NCBI GenBank assembly: GCA_009760855.2
Contig: WPIO01000069.1
Span: forward strand, 543,501-607,500
Direction of reading: 5' to 3'
DNA length: 64,000 nucleotides
Source: Cristatella mucedo
Lineage: Eukaryota > Bryozoa > Phylactolaemata > Cristatellidae
The stretch's first letter is position 1. Each line of letters opens with the position of its first letter. The notes below the pieces were generated by a model. That model searched no databases. It was not told the origin of the DNA and saw nothing but the letters and a program-made list of their open reading frames with translations. Both the position numbers and the translations under genes were made by a program. Positions 36,691-47,904 of the stretch are shown here, one piece after another.

Positions 36691-37098
36691 GGTAGCTCTG
36701 TACGGCTGGATAAGACGTGCAGCAGTCACCAGCACGGAGTTGCAGTTATTGCAATCACTGTTTTGAGGATGCGTGCTGCAGTTTAACGGTTATGACACGA
36801 CAAGCCGAATCAATATCTGCCAGCGAGGAACTAGGCATTATTAGTGCTAGCAGAGCTAGCGGTAGCAATTGCTCAAACTAAATAGCAGATCATGAAGGCA
36901 TCCTTTTCCCAGACTATGCTTCGGCTTTTCTTTTCGAAATCCCGGACGACAAGAGATGATGTTTTAAGTGAAATTTTTACAGAGCTTCAATCTCTCTGTA
37001 GCTTCTTTTCCCTTTCCAATTAAAGACTTGCACTTCTCCCTGCACTTCATGGTGTTGGCAGTGCTTATCCCATCACAGAAAGTTTCGGCTGAGTATCT

Positions 37099-37894
37099 GC
37101 CAGCTTTCAGCTACATAACATTGCTAAAATTCGGGCTTGTTTAGATAAGGGTACCACGTCCAAGTTGGTCCATGCATTCGTGACATCTCGCCTTGACTTC
37201 AGTAACTCACTGCTAGCTAGCCTACCGGCCTGTGCAATCAGGAGATTACAGCTTGTGCCAAACTCTGCAGCTAGGCTTGTTTGTCACGAGCGTCGCAGTT
37301 GCCACATCACACCACTGCTCGCCGATCTGCACTGGCTACCAGTCAAGCAACGGATCGACTTCAAGGTTTTGTCGCTCACTTTTACATCACTCCATTCTTT
37401 GGATTCAGCCCATGTCTCTGATCTACTCCCCCATCAGGCCAAGCATCGTATCACTCGCGTTTCGGAATCCAACAGTTTACCAATACCTCGTACAAACTTG
37501 TAATCCTTTGGAAACCATGTATTTAGCTCGTATGCTCCTCAAGCCTGAAACTCACTCCCGACTTGCTTTACAACGTCCCTTGACTTGACCACATTTAAAA
37601 AAAAATTAAAAACACACCTATTTAGGACAGCATTTAGCTGGCCTCTGTGATTCGTCCTTCATATGCTTATGCGTGCTGATACTATGCATGCTGCCACTAA
37701 CCACATTTGTATGCTGACCCTGTGCTTGTTACGCCTAACCATGTTATGAATGAATAAATTGTGTTTATCAAGCGTGATATCACTCACAATTCAATTGCAT
37801 TTCCCGTTGCAGCTAATGTAAAGCGCATAGAAAGAGATCGAGTTCTCTGAGGGCGCTTTATCAAGTGCATTATTATTATTATCTTTATTATTAT
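37099..37894 (+). mobile_element. LINE-A 3' fragment inserted in LDR copy 3
   Basis: Begins in the YFQLHNIAKIRACLDKD zone. It has a 113-codon open stretch from 37165 (FVTSRLDFSNSLLASLPACA) and ends with hairpin and ATT tail. tatct flanks both sides (37094-37098 and 37895-37899), a candidate 5-bp target-site duplication. LDR copy 1 shows the empty site (near 18335). Confidence 0.85.
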
Positions 37895-38474
37895 TATCTA
37901 GATCAGAGTAAAAGTGTCCGTATAGGTAACACTGTTGTTCATGGTTTTTGGGTAAATGTAATTTCAATCGACTCAAAGACTCAGGTCAATATCCCAATTT
38001 AGTCTAAACCATTGAAAATCGACCACCGGTTAGCTGCGAGGAGGTGAGGTTCTTAATGCATATGACTTGCCATTTTTAAAAGAATCCAAAAATGTACAAC
38101 CCATTTCTAATGGTTATTGTCGAGTAATGCAAAACAATTGACTATAATACCTCAAGTCAATGCTGCAAGCCCTTATAACCCGTTTCCAATCTTCAATAAA
38201 TTATCCGTGGGAAGCTCCAACTCGGATTGCACAGTGCCCAGCCCTCTATTTACAGGGAACTCACAATATATCCCACATTTGTGAGTTAAGCCAGCTTGGC
38301 TACACGTTATTTCATGACGCACCACTGAATACTAATGAGGGGCCTCGAGCGGCTGAAATCCCTTCGTTGACCTTCATTTAGCCTTTTGTTAATTCCATCA
38401 GGTACTCCACTGATATCTTCGCAGGGCCTGTGCATGAGTTGTACTCTAATAAACTATTCTAAATAGTATGTACA

Positions 38475-38560
38475 TTCACTATATGTATATATATATATAG
38501 CGAGAGAGAGAGAGATACAGACAGACAGAGACAGACAGAGATAGAAATATATATGCAATA
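38475..38560. repeat. Compound microsatellite (TA)n(GA)n(CAGA)n
   Basis: TA run, GAGAGA run, then acagacagacagagac repeats. It lies exactly at the right edge of LDR copy 3. Confidence 0.8.
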
Positions 38561-38714
38561 AGCCCGATTAGTGCAAGAAGTGATTTTGAGACTAGTCATT
38601 ACTTGACTGCAGGCTTTCTTAGGTACATCAGTCAGAACCTGGCCCAAGCTAGGAAAGCTCGTCCCATGTGAGAACGATCTTCCGTTTGATACGGTTTGGC
38701 AAAACAATTTTTAT

Positions 38715-39040
38715 TTAAGTGGAGCTGCTGACTTGGTTTAGTCACCATTCAGTTTGAGAAATCATTTTGCATTTTTTGTGTGAATCTCATTTAGAAAATG
38801 CTCCATGGAGTGGAAATATTTTAACAAGCTTGTGCACTCAGGTGGATTCATCGTAGCATGGGTGAAGCTCTACGGCTTTTGCATAGAAAATAGAGCTTGA
38901 TTTTGCTTGGTGATTATCTAGGCAAGATTTGGGGTAGAATTCACAAAAGGAAGTGCACAAAGCGCCAACCTCCTGTGTATGCCATACTTTATAGGCTTAT
39001 GGAATCACTTTAGGTTTCGCAAGTACAGTGTACTTGTTTC
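38715..39040 (-). mobile_element. Very old LINE-A RT fragment
   Basis: Heavily mutated reverse complement of the LINE-A stretch from the VPQG zone to the KLND zone. Examples are gcttggtgattatctaggca against the consensus GCTTGGCAATCACATCAGCA, and accattcagtttgagaaat. No open frame. Confidence 0.5.
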
Positions 39041-39539
39041 ACTAAGTATCCATCTTTGCTCAATGGATTATTTGCATAAGTATAAGGATGTCCGATGCGG
39101 GTGAGCTATTTAAACTAAGACCGAAAATAACCTACCGAGTCTCATCCTTCTCTGTTGTTCATAACCAACCTCAGCTTCATTGGACATAACCAGCGTGACT
39201 CCCTGTCGCTGTAACACCGACATTCTTGCTATCAGAATCAATCAGTAAGGAATGTGGAGCTTCGTCCTAGCGAGTACCGTCTGCATCAGAAAAAAGCTGC
39301 TTACAGCTATAGCTGCTGCCTAATGTGATTGCCACTACATTCTTCTTTCTTAGTTTCCCACCAGGAGACCCCAACGTCGCTCATCTGTTTTACTGCCCGT
39401 CTCACAGCAAACGTTAGGTGAAATGTTAGCGTAAGATGTGGACACCTGATCAGGACTCGACTTTTGACGGCCAAGTTTCTATCACCAGATGCTTTAGCTA
39501 TATACTGTAAAGATAACGCTAGTTTAGGTCTTTCATTTC

Positions 39540-39825
39540 ATCAACAAGGCCACGAGTGACCTCTTGCTGAACGTTATATCCAAATAAAACGCAACAACTA
39601 GTCCTCTAGACCCTATTCACACGGTCCTGCTTTTACGTTGCCTAGATCTGCTGCTGCCGTACATAAATAACATTATAAACATGTCATTAGCCTCAGATCG
39701 CATCCTAGCAACTTTCACAAAGTCGCAGTCAGGCAACTACTCTAGAAGGCCACCTGTATCTCTGTCTGTAACTCCACAAAGGCTACACCAGATCAAGCGA
39801 GCTTGAGCTACTTAAGCCACTTGTG
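39540..39825 (+). mobile_element. LINE-A pre-RT fragment
   Basis: Matches 44385-44610 of the long plus-strand LINE-A (gatctgctgctgcc.tacataaataac). Split by a LINE-B tail at 39753-39781, after which LINE-A resumes (ctacaccagatcaagcgagc). Confidence 0.65.
39753..39781 (-). mobile_element. LINE-B tail-only insertion (about 28 bp)
   Basis: The sequence tatctctgtctgtaactcca is the reverse complement of the last bases of LINE-B before its ACATT run. It sits inside LINE-A, which continues on both sides. aggccac and aggctac flank it. Confidence 0.5.
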
Positions 39826-39975
39826 CAGACATGTTGGATGCATTTTGGCGTCAGGTGTGCAAATCTACTTGAGATTTTCTTTTGATTCATTAAGCTGTAC
39901 AATGATCTTGGTGATAATGGTAGATCTGAAAAAATAAACTCCTAAATGATGGCACAGGAAATTGAGTCCCTTCAG

Positions 39976-39981
39976 TTTATT
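39976..39981 (-). promoter_or_regulatory. Polyadenylation signal for the secreted-peptide gene
   Basis: AATAAA on the minus strand, about 112 bases past the stop codon at 40094, consistent with a short 3' UTR. Confidence 0.45.
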
Positions 39982-40093
39982 GGATCAGGCATTTATCAAG
40001 TAAAACAAAAAATCCAAGCACGATTCATCGAAGATTGTATTATTGAATCCGCATGTGAAAGACATCACTTAAATATAAATGCTCTCAACATGA

Positions 40094-40582
40094 TCATTTA
40101 CTTATGAGCTTAACATTTTGTGCTGCAGTAGACACTAATTGTGCAATGCCGACAGCCAACTTAGCTCCTTGACCGACGTAAGCTGCACCCTTCAATATGT
40201 TATTTGCAACAGAGACGAACTTATCAATCCCAGATTGCAGGCTTTTTTTTGCCTCTTGGTACTCTAAAATGGAAAGATTTGGCTTAATACTTCCATCAAA
40301 TGTAGTAACCTAGTGAGAGACTGGAACGATACAGTTTTAGACTATAACTTTACCTTGAAATGCTTGACTCAGTTGATCAAGAGCTTCGTTACTAAGCTGG
40401 TATTTCTAAAAAAAATCGCACAATGGATTAAGATTATATTGTAAGAGTTAATTGTATTTAAGACTTTGCGTAATTTTAAAGGCAAATAATAAAACAAAAC
40501 TTTCAAAACTCACTGGGCGGAGGTCTGCAGTTAAAGCTCCCAAAACTAAGCACAGAAAAACTGCTCCAGCCAGTAGCTTCAT
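40094..40582 (-). CDS. Small secreted peptide, three exons
   Basis: Unrecognised gene found by reading splice sites. Exon 1 is 40582-40514 (69 nt, donor CCA|GTGAGT), exon 2 is 40405-40354 (52 nt, acceptor TTTTTTTAG, donor AAG|GTAAAG), and exon 3 is 40263-40094 (170 nt, acceptor ATTTTAG, stop TGA). Introns are 108 and 90 nt; phases 0 and 1 join cleanly into 96 codons. Residues 1-19 (MKLLAGAVFLCLVLGALTA) form a textbook signal peptide with an AXA-like LTA cleavage site. The mature part is about 77 residues and cysteine-free, with net charge about +3. Its first half is polar and helical (NEALDQLSQAFQEYQEAKK); its second half is Gly/Ala-rich and amphipathic (ILKGAAYVGQGAKLAVGIA). A role as a secreted membrane-active or host-defence peptide is speculation from composition only. 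Gene structure is strongly supported; function is unknown. Confidence 0.8.
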
Positions 40583-40759
40583 GGATTCTACAAGAGAGAT
40601 CTAAACGTACAGTATCGGTTCTTTTGCTTGCAAGAATTATTTCCGTTGCCTCAAATTCACCATGAAATTCACAAGCAGTTTACATGCATACACCATAGAT
40701 CATCAGCTGCAAACAGGCAGGACTGTAATGTAATGTCATGACTATAGCCACACCTATTT

Positions 40760-41000
40760 CCGTGGCACAAGCCTTTTTTAATTCCTGCCTTGACTCTGGA
40801 GACTTACTACTCACAAGTCTATTCAGTGCTGTAATAACAGCTGTAAAGTTGGCGGAAATCTTCGTAACTAGGTTTGTTTGCTGTGAAGTTTCCGATAGTC
40901 ATACTTTGTCACTTCTCACCGACTACCACTTGTTTCCCGTAAGTAGTGATTTTTTGTTATTAATAGATAGCTTATCAGATACTGCAAGTACTCTCACCTT
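40760..41000 (+). mobile_element. Old LINE-A post-RT fragment
   Basis: The sequence cttgactctggagacttact, followed by an aactaggtttgtttgctgtg zone, follows the order of the LINE-A 'RLDFCNSLL...AARLVC' region. Many mismatches. Confidence 0.45.
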
Positions 41001-41034
41001 CTAATTGCTATGCTTTCCTCAGGCCATATTCACA

Positions 41035-41265
41035 CAGCCTAAAAAGACACTTAGCGCTTTCATGAGGAAAAGCAATAATCTCATGTATGGTAATTTTACA
41101 TGTAATGCTTTATATTGACGGAACACAGATCAGTGGAAACATAAAAAATGTGCGAAGTAAAGAGCGGTATGGATCGTAAATAAAATCAGAGACTGGTCTC
41201 ATAATGTTTTCACTAAATTTATGCCGCCAGTGCGAAGCTAATGATAAAATAGTTTTAATAATAAT
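41035..41265 (+). repeat. Unclassified dispersed repeat, copy 2
   Basis: Counterpart of 9640-9870 (see that entry). Abuts the tail of the next LINE-A. Confidence 0.5.
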
Positions 41266-41930
41266 AGTGACAATGCATTTGCTATAGCCCCCCTACAAAT
41301 CTCAATATCTTTCCATGGACTCTACATTTGCTGCAAGGGAAGCACATTCGAATGGCTAGCGATAGCCTGCTCACTAACAACATGAACAACACGGTTACAG
41401 GTAACATGCTCAGGGTCAGAATGCAGCTATGGTTATTGGCAGCATACAAAGTGTCAGCACTTAAATAACAAATTACATGGACCATCTAAATACTTTGACG
41501 CATTGATGTGTTTTAGTTTTTCTTTATGTGTGGTCAACCGGATAGATCATGAGGCAAATCATGAGCAAGTTCCAGGCTTTGGAAGCATACGAACTAAACG
41601 TAGGGTCTCCGAAGAATTTAAGGTTTTTAGGAGGTATGGGTAAACAGTTCAATTCCAAAATGCGGGTGGCCCGATGCTTAGATCCGATTGGTAGGCTGGA
41701 GCCAAAGAACGAATAGATCTAAAAGTGAGTGAGATAGCCTGGAAATAGATGCCCGGCTTGATTGGGCGCCACTGCAGGTCGGCCAGAGGGTCGGCCAGAG
41801 GCGGCAGACAAGCCTGGCTGCACAGGTTTGCACAAGCTGTAAATACCATATCCAACAGGCCGGAAGACAAGCAAGCAGCGAGTTCCAGAAGTCAAGACGG
41901 AACTTATGTGCAATGGAAAGCAGGGCTGGC
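41266..41930 (-). mobile_element. LINE-A 3' fragment with internal deletion
   Basis: Tail and hairpin at 41266-41335, then 3' UTR and C-terminal zone. Around 41780-41815 part of the region after HITPLLADLHW is replaced by a duplicated gggtcggccaga. It ends at 41930 in the FVTSRLDFCN zone. Confidence 0.7.
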
Positions 41931-42129
41931 TGGAAATGAGAGAATTTTATAAGTATGTTTGATGAAACGCAGCAATAATCAAGTAGGAATACATATTAAA
42001 ACATTTAAGACTAAACCAAAGCTCTATAGGTGTGCAATTAAGGGCGTAACAGGCTTTATGCATAGCTGCAAGCGGTTCGAACTGGAATTAAAGTTGATGC
42101 GTCCTGCGAGCAACAACCAAAGACCTCGT

Positions 42130-42306
42130 AAACAAATAAATCCGAGCTGATTAAACAGCCTCTTTTTGTATAGCGACAGAACAGCCTTATGGCTATCACC
42201 ACTGCTTGAGGAGGCGATAAAGAATCGCCCACCGCAGGAATCGAACCCACTACCTCGGGACCGAGGTCGTGAAAGCAACCGCCTTACCACTTACCGAATG
42301 GCGGCC
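42130..42306 (-). mobile_element. tRNA-derived SINE, family 2, best copy
   Basis: Minus-strand tRNA-like head with GTGGTAAGGCGGTTGC (A-box region) and a perfect B box GGTTCGATTCC. The head is followed by GGCGATTCTTTATCGCC, which can fold as a small hairpin, and a body ending TGTTTAATCAGC. A head that does not fold cleanly plus the extra body make a functional tRNA unlikely. Copies also at 33901 and 55545. Confidence 0.75.
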
Positions 42307-42479
42307 GAACAAAGATTTCCTTAAATGCGATTCCTGTCCTCAACCAGCTTAAACATACCTATATACATTTAAGGCTGTATAATTTCTGAGAAGTTAGCCT
42401 GGTGTTCAATTATGTGCGGGTTTTTGCATGAATGTGCTTCTCGGAACCGGCTTTGCAATGGATTCATTCGAGACACTTC

Positions 42480-42848
42480 TGCAATTTCAACCTCCCAACA
42501 CCAAGCCCAACTGGGGTTTCTCGGCAGTCGCCAAACCTGAATCTCTCCGGACTGATGTCACGGCATCCCCTAACCTAATCGCATTAAAAATAAGCTAAAA
42601 ATGCATCTCTTTGTCGTGGCAAATATTCATTCCTGCCGTTCGCCTTTTCTGTGCTTATGCATTGTGACTCTGAGCATACTAGCATTAACTATATTTGCTG
42701 AACCTGTGCATTTAACCTGCAACCACGCCATTCTTTTTTTTACATTCTGAGCTAATCATATTATCATGCTTCCGTTACAGCCAATTTAAATTGCATAGAA
42801 AATAATTGCTTGTCTAAGGGTGACATGCAACTGAATTATTAGGATTAG
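42480..42848 (+). mobile_element. Old LINE-A 3' fragment
   Basis: Degenerate C-terminal zone (ggcatcccctaacctaat, TTFKRNLKTH-like), 3' UTR and eroded hairpin (attgcatagaaaataattgc). It points towards the next LINE-A, 40 bases away. Confidence 0.6.
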
Positions 42849-42886
42849 TATGCGATATGTTCTCAATGATTGTGTTGTAGTGTAAA

Positions 42887-43640
42887 TAATAATAATAATA
42901 ATAATAGACTTCATAAAGCGCCCTCAGAGAACTCAATCTCTCTCTCTCTCTCTCTCTCTAGACGCTTTACATTTGCTGCACAGGGAAATGCAATTGAATG
43001 GTGAGGAATATCATGCTTGATAAACAAACAAAATGAATAACATGGTTAGGGGTGACATGCACGGGGCCAGCATGCAAATGTGGTTAGTGGCAGCATGCAC
43101 AGAGTCAGCACGCATAAGCACATGAAGGACGAATCACAGGGACACACTAAATGCTGTCCTAAATAGGTGTTTTTAAGGTCTTTTTAAATGTGGTCAAGTC
43201 AGGGGATGTTCTGACGCAGGTCGGGAGGGATTTCCAGGCTTTGGGAGCATACGAACTAAATGCGCGGTCTCCAAAGGATTTAATGTTTTTACGAGGTATA
43301 AGTAGACTGTTGGGTTCCAAAAGGCGGGTATAACAATGCTTGGCCTGATGGGGGAGTATATCTGAGAGATACGCTCGGGCCAAAGAATACAGTGACCTAA
43401 AATTGAGCGACAAAACCTTGAAGTCAATCCGTTTCTTGACTGGTAGCCAGTGCAGGTCGGCGAGCAGTGGTGTGATGTGGCAACTGCGACGCTCACGACA
43501 GACAAGCCTAGCTGCATAGTTTCGCCGCAGCTGCAATCGCCTGATCGCACATGCCGGTAGGCCAGTAGGCAGGGAGTTTCAGAAGTCGAGACGGGATGTC
43601 ACGATTGCATGGACCAACTTGGACGTGCTATCCTTATCTA
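42887..43640 (-). mobile_element. LINE-A 3' half, well preserved
   Basis: (TTA)n tail at 42887-42905. In the hairpin, CTCTCTCT has expanded (42939-42960). The 3' UTR follows, then a 125-codon open frame at 43159-43536 (ADLHWLPVKKRIDFKVLSL). 5'-truncated near 43640. Confidence 0.85.
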
Positions 43641-44255
43641 AACTTAGACGTTGTTTTCTGTTAAAAATTGTGGAAAGAGTTTCAATGTTTTAACTTGCAA
43701 TGAGCAAGCCGACAATCAATATGATAAGATGCTGCTATCCAAAACTGTATCTGGTGTTAGTTAAAGTAAATTTCGAGTTCTAATAGTTAAGCAGCGACAA
43801 AGATGCCTCTTTTGATGTCATACTTACGACAAGACCCAAAGTTAAATGAAACAGGAACAATTAGAAGAACAACTGGATAAGAACAAGGTAAGATTGTGCC
43901 ACCACGGCTACTTAGGCAAAGCCGACCATGACTGATTTTTCAGCATATAGTGAATATAGTGACTTCAAGTTGCAATATTTGCCAACCGTAGCGGATCCGA
44001 AACCGAGCCTAACGATGGAAGTTTGAGCTAAGACTTGTGGGGTGAAAGGTCATTTATATGTAGTTACAGTACTTAGGATCAAGTTCCAGACTCTCAGCAC
44101 AGTCAAGCGGCTGACTAGATGATCAGAAGATTTCAATTTTCAAATATCGCGCCACGGCGAGTAGCTGCTTATGAGGAAACGGTGCAATAGTAATCATGCA
44201 ACAATAACTATTCTGCCAGGAGATCAGATAGGCAGGCGGGATAAGCGACATGTAA
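43641..44255. other. No recognisable gene
   Basis: Single-copy-looking AT-rich sequence with no notable ORF or repeat. Confidence 0.4.
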
Positions 44256-46196
44256 ACGAGTCAGAGACTCTTGATCTTTAATCTGCGATGCCAGCATCTC
44301 CTATTTGTATGCGGTCGCCTGATCCCTAGCTGCACATCAATATCTGCATTTAAGCAGGTTACTGGTGATTTCTTCCTGAAGTACATGTCCCAAATAAAGA
44401 CGACAACAAGTCATCTGGACCATATTTCCACTGTCGTGCTAATACGTTGCATTGATCTGCTGCTGCCATGCATAAATAACATCACTCACTTTTCTTTAGC
44501 CTCAGGTCATGTCCCAGCGCCTTTCACAAAAGCTGCAGTCAGGCCAGTTCTCAAGAAAGCGACACTAGACCAAGAGAACTTAAGCAACTACCACCCAGTC
44601 TCCTTTCTACCATTCCTATCAAAGACAGTGAAACTAGTCGTGGCGGACCAGCGGAACTCATATATTGAAACTTCATAATGTGCTAGTAAGTTCCAGTCTG
44701 GCTTTAGAGCTAATCACACCACAGAATCAGCATTGCCAAGGGTGTAAAACGACCAAATTAGGAATGCCGATATAGGTATAGTACATTTGCTTGTTTATCT
44801 CGATCTTTTGGGAGCCTTTGATACTATCGATCCCCAAGTTCGTCTAGAGCGCCTTTCATCTCACCTTAGCATCACTGGCACTGGTCTGCAATGCTTCAGG
44901 TCCTATCTCAGTAGGAGACTCCAGAGTATTGACGTGAATAGACAAAGATCATGCGAGGTACCTCTGAAATATGGGGTACCTCAGGGCTCCGTGCTAGGTC
45001 CGGTTCGTCACAAGATTTACACTCTCTCTCTCTTTTGCTGGTGGGATTGTTAAGCACAATCTAGGCTTTCACTTCTATGGGAATGACACTCAGTTGTACC
45101 TTTGCTTTGATCCCTCCCAGCCTTCGAGCACCTTTAATTCTCTCAATTTCCATGATGCATGTATTGATAACATGGGGATATGGATTGCAGCCGATTTTCC
45201 AAGACTGAGCGATGACAAATCTAACTGATTAATTATGGGCAAACTAAGTTTAATTCAGAAACTTGAAATGCAAACACTTAACATTGGCTCTGCCAGCGTA
45301 TCTCCTGTTGAATCAGCTGGAAGTCTCAATGCCATATTCCAAAGTGACCTCTCGTTAGACGACCACATCAGCTCCACAATAAAGTCAGCCTACGTTCAGA
45401 TACGTAGCACTGCTTAAATTCGGACTTGTTTAGATATGGATAGAACGTCTAAGTTGGCCCACGCATTTGTGACATCCCGTCTTGACTTCTGTAGCTCACT
45501 GCTTGCTGGGTTACGGGCATGTGCAATCAGGCGCTTACAGCTGGTGCAAAACTCGGCTGCTAGGCTAGCCTGTGCAAGCCTAGCAGTTGCCACTTCACAC
45601 CACTTCTTGCTGACCTGTACTGGCAAGCAGTCAAGGAACGCATTAACTTCAAGGGTTTTTCGTTCACTTTTAGGTCCCTTCCTTCTTTGGCTTCAGACTA
45701 TCTCTCCGATCTACTCTCCCACCAGGCCAATCATCTTACCACCCCCGTTTTTCGGAATCCAAAAGTTCACCAACACCTCGTACAAACTTCAAATCCTTTG
45801 GAAACCGTGCATTTAGCTCGTATGCTCCCAAAGCCTGGAACTCACTCCCAACTTACGTCACAACATCCGCTGACTCGACTACATTTAATTAGAACTTACA
45901 AACCCCCCTATTTAGGACAGCATTTAGTGGATCCCTGTGATTCGTCCTTCATGTGCTTATGTGCGTTGACACTGCTCATGCTGCCACTAACCACATTTGC
46001 ATGCTGAACTTGTGCATGTAACCCCTAACCATTTTATTCACGTTGTTTATTAAGAATGACAGTACTAACCATTCAATTGCGTTTCCCCCTGCAGCAACTG
46101 TGACGCACCAAGAAAGAGATTGGGTATCTGAGGGCGCTCTATCTATTGCATTATTATCGTTATTACTATTATTATTATTATTATTATTTATTATTA
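44256..46196 (+). mobile_element. Long LINE-A relic, pre-RT through tail
   Basis: Pre-RT at 44380-44620 (ASGHVPAPFTKAAVRPVLKKA). RT at 44787-45230 with VYLDLLGAFDTIDPQV, FRSYLSRRLQSIDVNRQR and VPQGSVLGP; the catalytic ADD region is degraded (YGNDTQLYLC-like near 45075). Post-RT at 45235-45600, C-terminal zone to 45890, 3' UTR, hairpin at 46098-46145, ATT tail to 46196. The left boundary is uncertain. Multiple frameshifts. Confidence 0.8.
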
Positions 46197-46199
46197 ACC

Positions 46200-47284
46200 T
46201 CACGATCTCTAGCCGGTCAAAGTCCTAATTTTTAGCCAGCTTAGAAAGTGTAACTTTTGAGGTGCTTTTATCAATGAAAAAGATTTATGACCAGCAATCG
46301 CCAAAAAGAGTACACCTAAGTAGCAAGCTTCGGTAAAACCACGCAACGGTACCTTGATCAATCAAATTAAAGCCTGTTTGCACAACCAAGAAATAAGTTT
46401 ACTTGTATCGTCGTTGGCTTAAGTTCATCGGCCGAAATTCAAAGCCCAACAGCTGCTAGTACGATTTTAGTTAATTAATCACAATTTTTATTTGACTGAG
46501 CCAGTAAATAAATACGTCACACTGATCAAATTTGGAGCCAAGATAAAGTGTCGTTACAGTCCATATAGATATAAAGCTTAAGTATACAGATTTGCCTCTA
46601 AAGTTTAGAAAATAGACCAGGGAAATTAATTATATCAACATTGAATAGAGATAAATGAAGGATTAAAAGTAAGGCATCTCCTCAAAAGCCAATCGTGTTT
46701 CAGTAAGTCTTAAACGACGGCTTAGCATGTGTGCTGCGTGAAATCCTCGTGCCATACAGCACCGAAAGCCCCTTCGGCTTGATCTGAGCAAGTTCTTCTG
46801 CATAATTACTACTTCGTCTTACTGGCTTCGTGAAATTAAAGATCAGCATGCATGCGTGCATGCATAAACGTGCCTACAGAGACGCGTGTATAGGGCCTTG
46901 CACAGAGCCCACGTCGGAAGTATTCTTGGTGCACAAAGATGGCTGCATGCTCGAGTAAACGTCTGCTTTCTGAGGCACCGCTTGCTGGGAAAAGATTTGG
47001 GTATTTAGTTGATCAGTTAACTAGGTAAACGTACTGTTTATCATGGCAGAACTTTTAAAGATTACTCGTGTGCAGTGCTGCACAACTGCGACGTTAGAAA
47101 CAAGCAGCTGACCACAGTATGCCTCACTCGGCGAGTAGGAGAACTTGGTAACGCGACTGTATTGAGCCTTGTGCACGATTTCATTAAGACGACTGCTTCC
47201 ACACTGAGCCATCACGTCTGATCCGTTCATAAAATTATGAGCTGTCTTCCACGATGGTTTGAAAATAACATAGCTTGATTCCTG
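46200..47284. other. No recognisable gene
   Basis: No family match. A short inverted repeat gcatgcatgcgtgcatgc lies near 46848. A 69-codon minus-strand open stretch at 47021-47230 is unrecognised. Confidence 0.35.
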
Positions 47285-47885
47285 GTATTTTCTCGGATCA
47301 ATTATAGCATTTTCATTTTGGCTGGGCTACCAAAAACAGCCACTAAGCCACTTCAACGGGTGACGAATATGGCTGCAAGGGCAGTTTACAAATCCCGGAG
47401 ATTTGAGCACGTGCTTCCTTTTCTGAAAGAGCTGGATGGCAGCCGAATGATCAAGGGATACGGATCGGAATTTTTTTGAGCTGACCCAAAAAGCCTTCTG
47501 TACTACTTTGAGCTTCCTCGTGCTCTCGGCTCTTTTATTGACATTAGATTAGCTGCTCCATTATTCAGCTTGAAGAACGCTAGCAGCAGAAGCATTCCCA
47601 TTTCTAGGCTGTGGAACTAAATTTCACAACTCTTAGGCAACTACATTTACTTGCTGCCGGCTACGGCCAATCCTTGCCAGTCGACCTTAGCTTCTACTTA
47701 CGTTTTATTCACTACCTGCACATACCTCCGGGCGTAGCCATGCATGTCACTCCTCAACTTCTAGTGACATGCATAATGTTGGCAACCGAATGCATATCTC
47801 AGTCGCTGGGTCTTTAAGTGTGACTTACAATACTCTCTTTTGTAACACTCACATAGTCTGTCTGACTCTGTGGAGTTACAGATTT
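47285..47885 (+). mobile_element. LINE-B 3' half, decayed
   Basis: Starts at the SRLDYCNFLLAGLP-like zone (cattttggctgggctaccaa). Continues through KSRRFEHVLPFLKEL-like sequence, C-terminal remnants and the 3' UTR (gtctgactctgtggagttac) to about 47885. The ACATT tail is eroded. Confidence 0.75.
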
Positions 47886-47904
47886 TTATCTTTGCATATA
47901 TGCA

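Larger units (their letters stand above)
33360..38470 (+). repeat. Long dispersed repeat (LDR), copy 3, interrupted
   Basis: Same order of anchors as copies 1 and 2, broken by a SINE (33901-34080), a LINE-A (34206-35513) and another LINE-A (37099-37894). Core segments are 33360-33900, 34081-34205, 35514-37098 and 37895-38470. The right edge (ctattctaa.tagtat) coincides with that of copy 1 near 18900-18915. No ORFs of note. Confidence 0.7.

Noticed and set aside
42130-42306. Functional tRNA gene
   Set aside because: The B box is perfect, but the head does not give a clean cloverleaf and a SINE body with related copies elsewhere follows it.
46848-46866. Palindrome gcatgcatgcgtgcatgc
   Set aside because: Short alternating sequence likely by chance; no associated feature.
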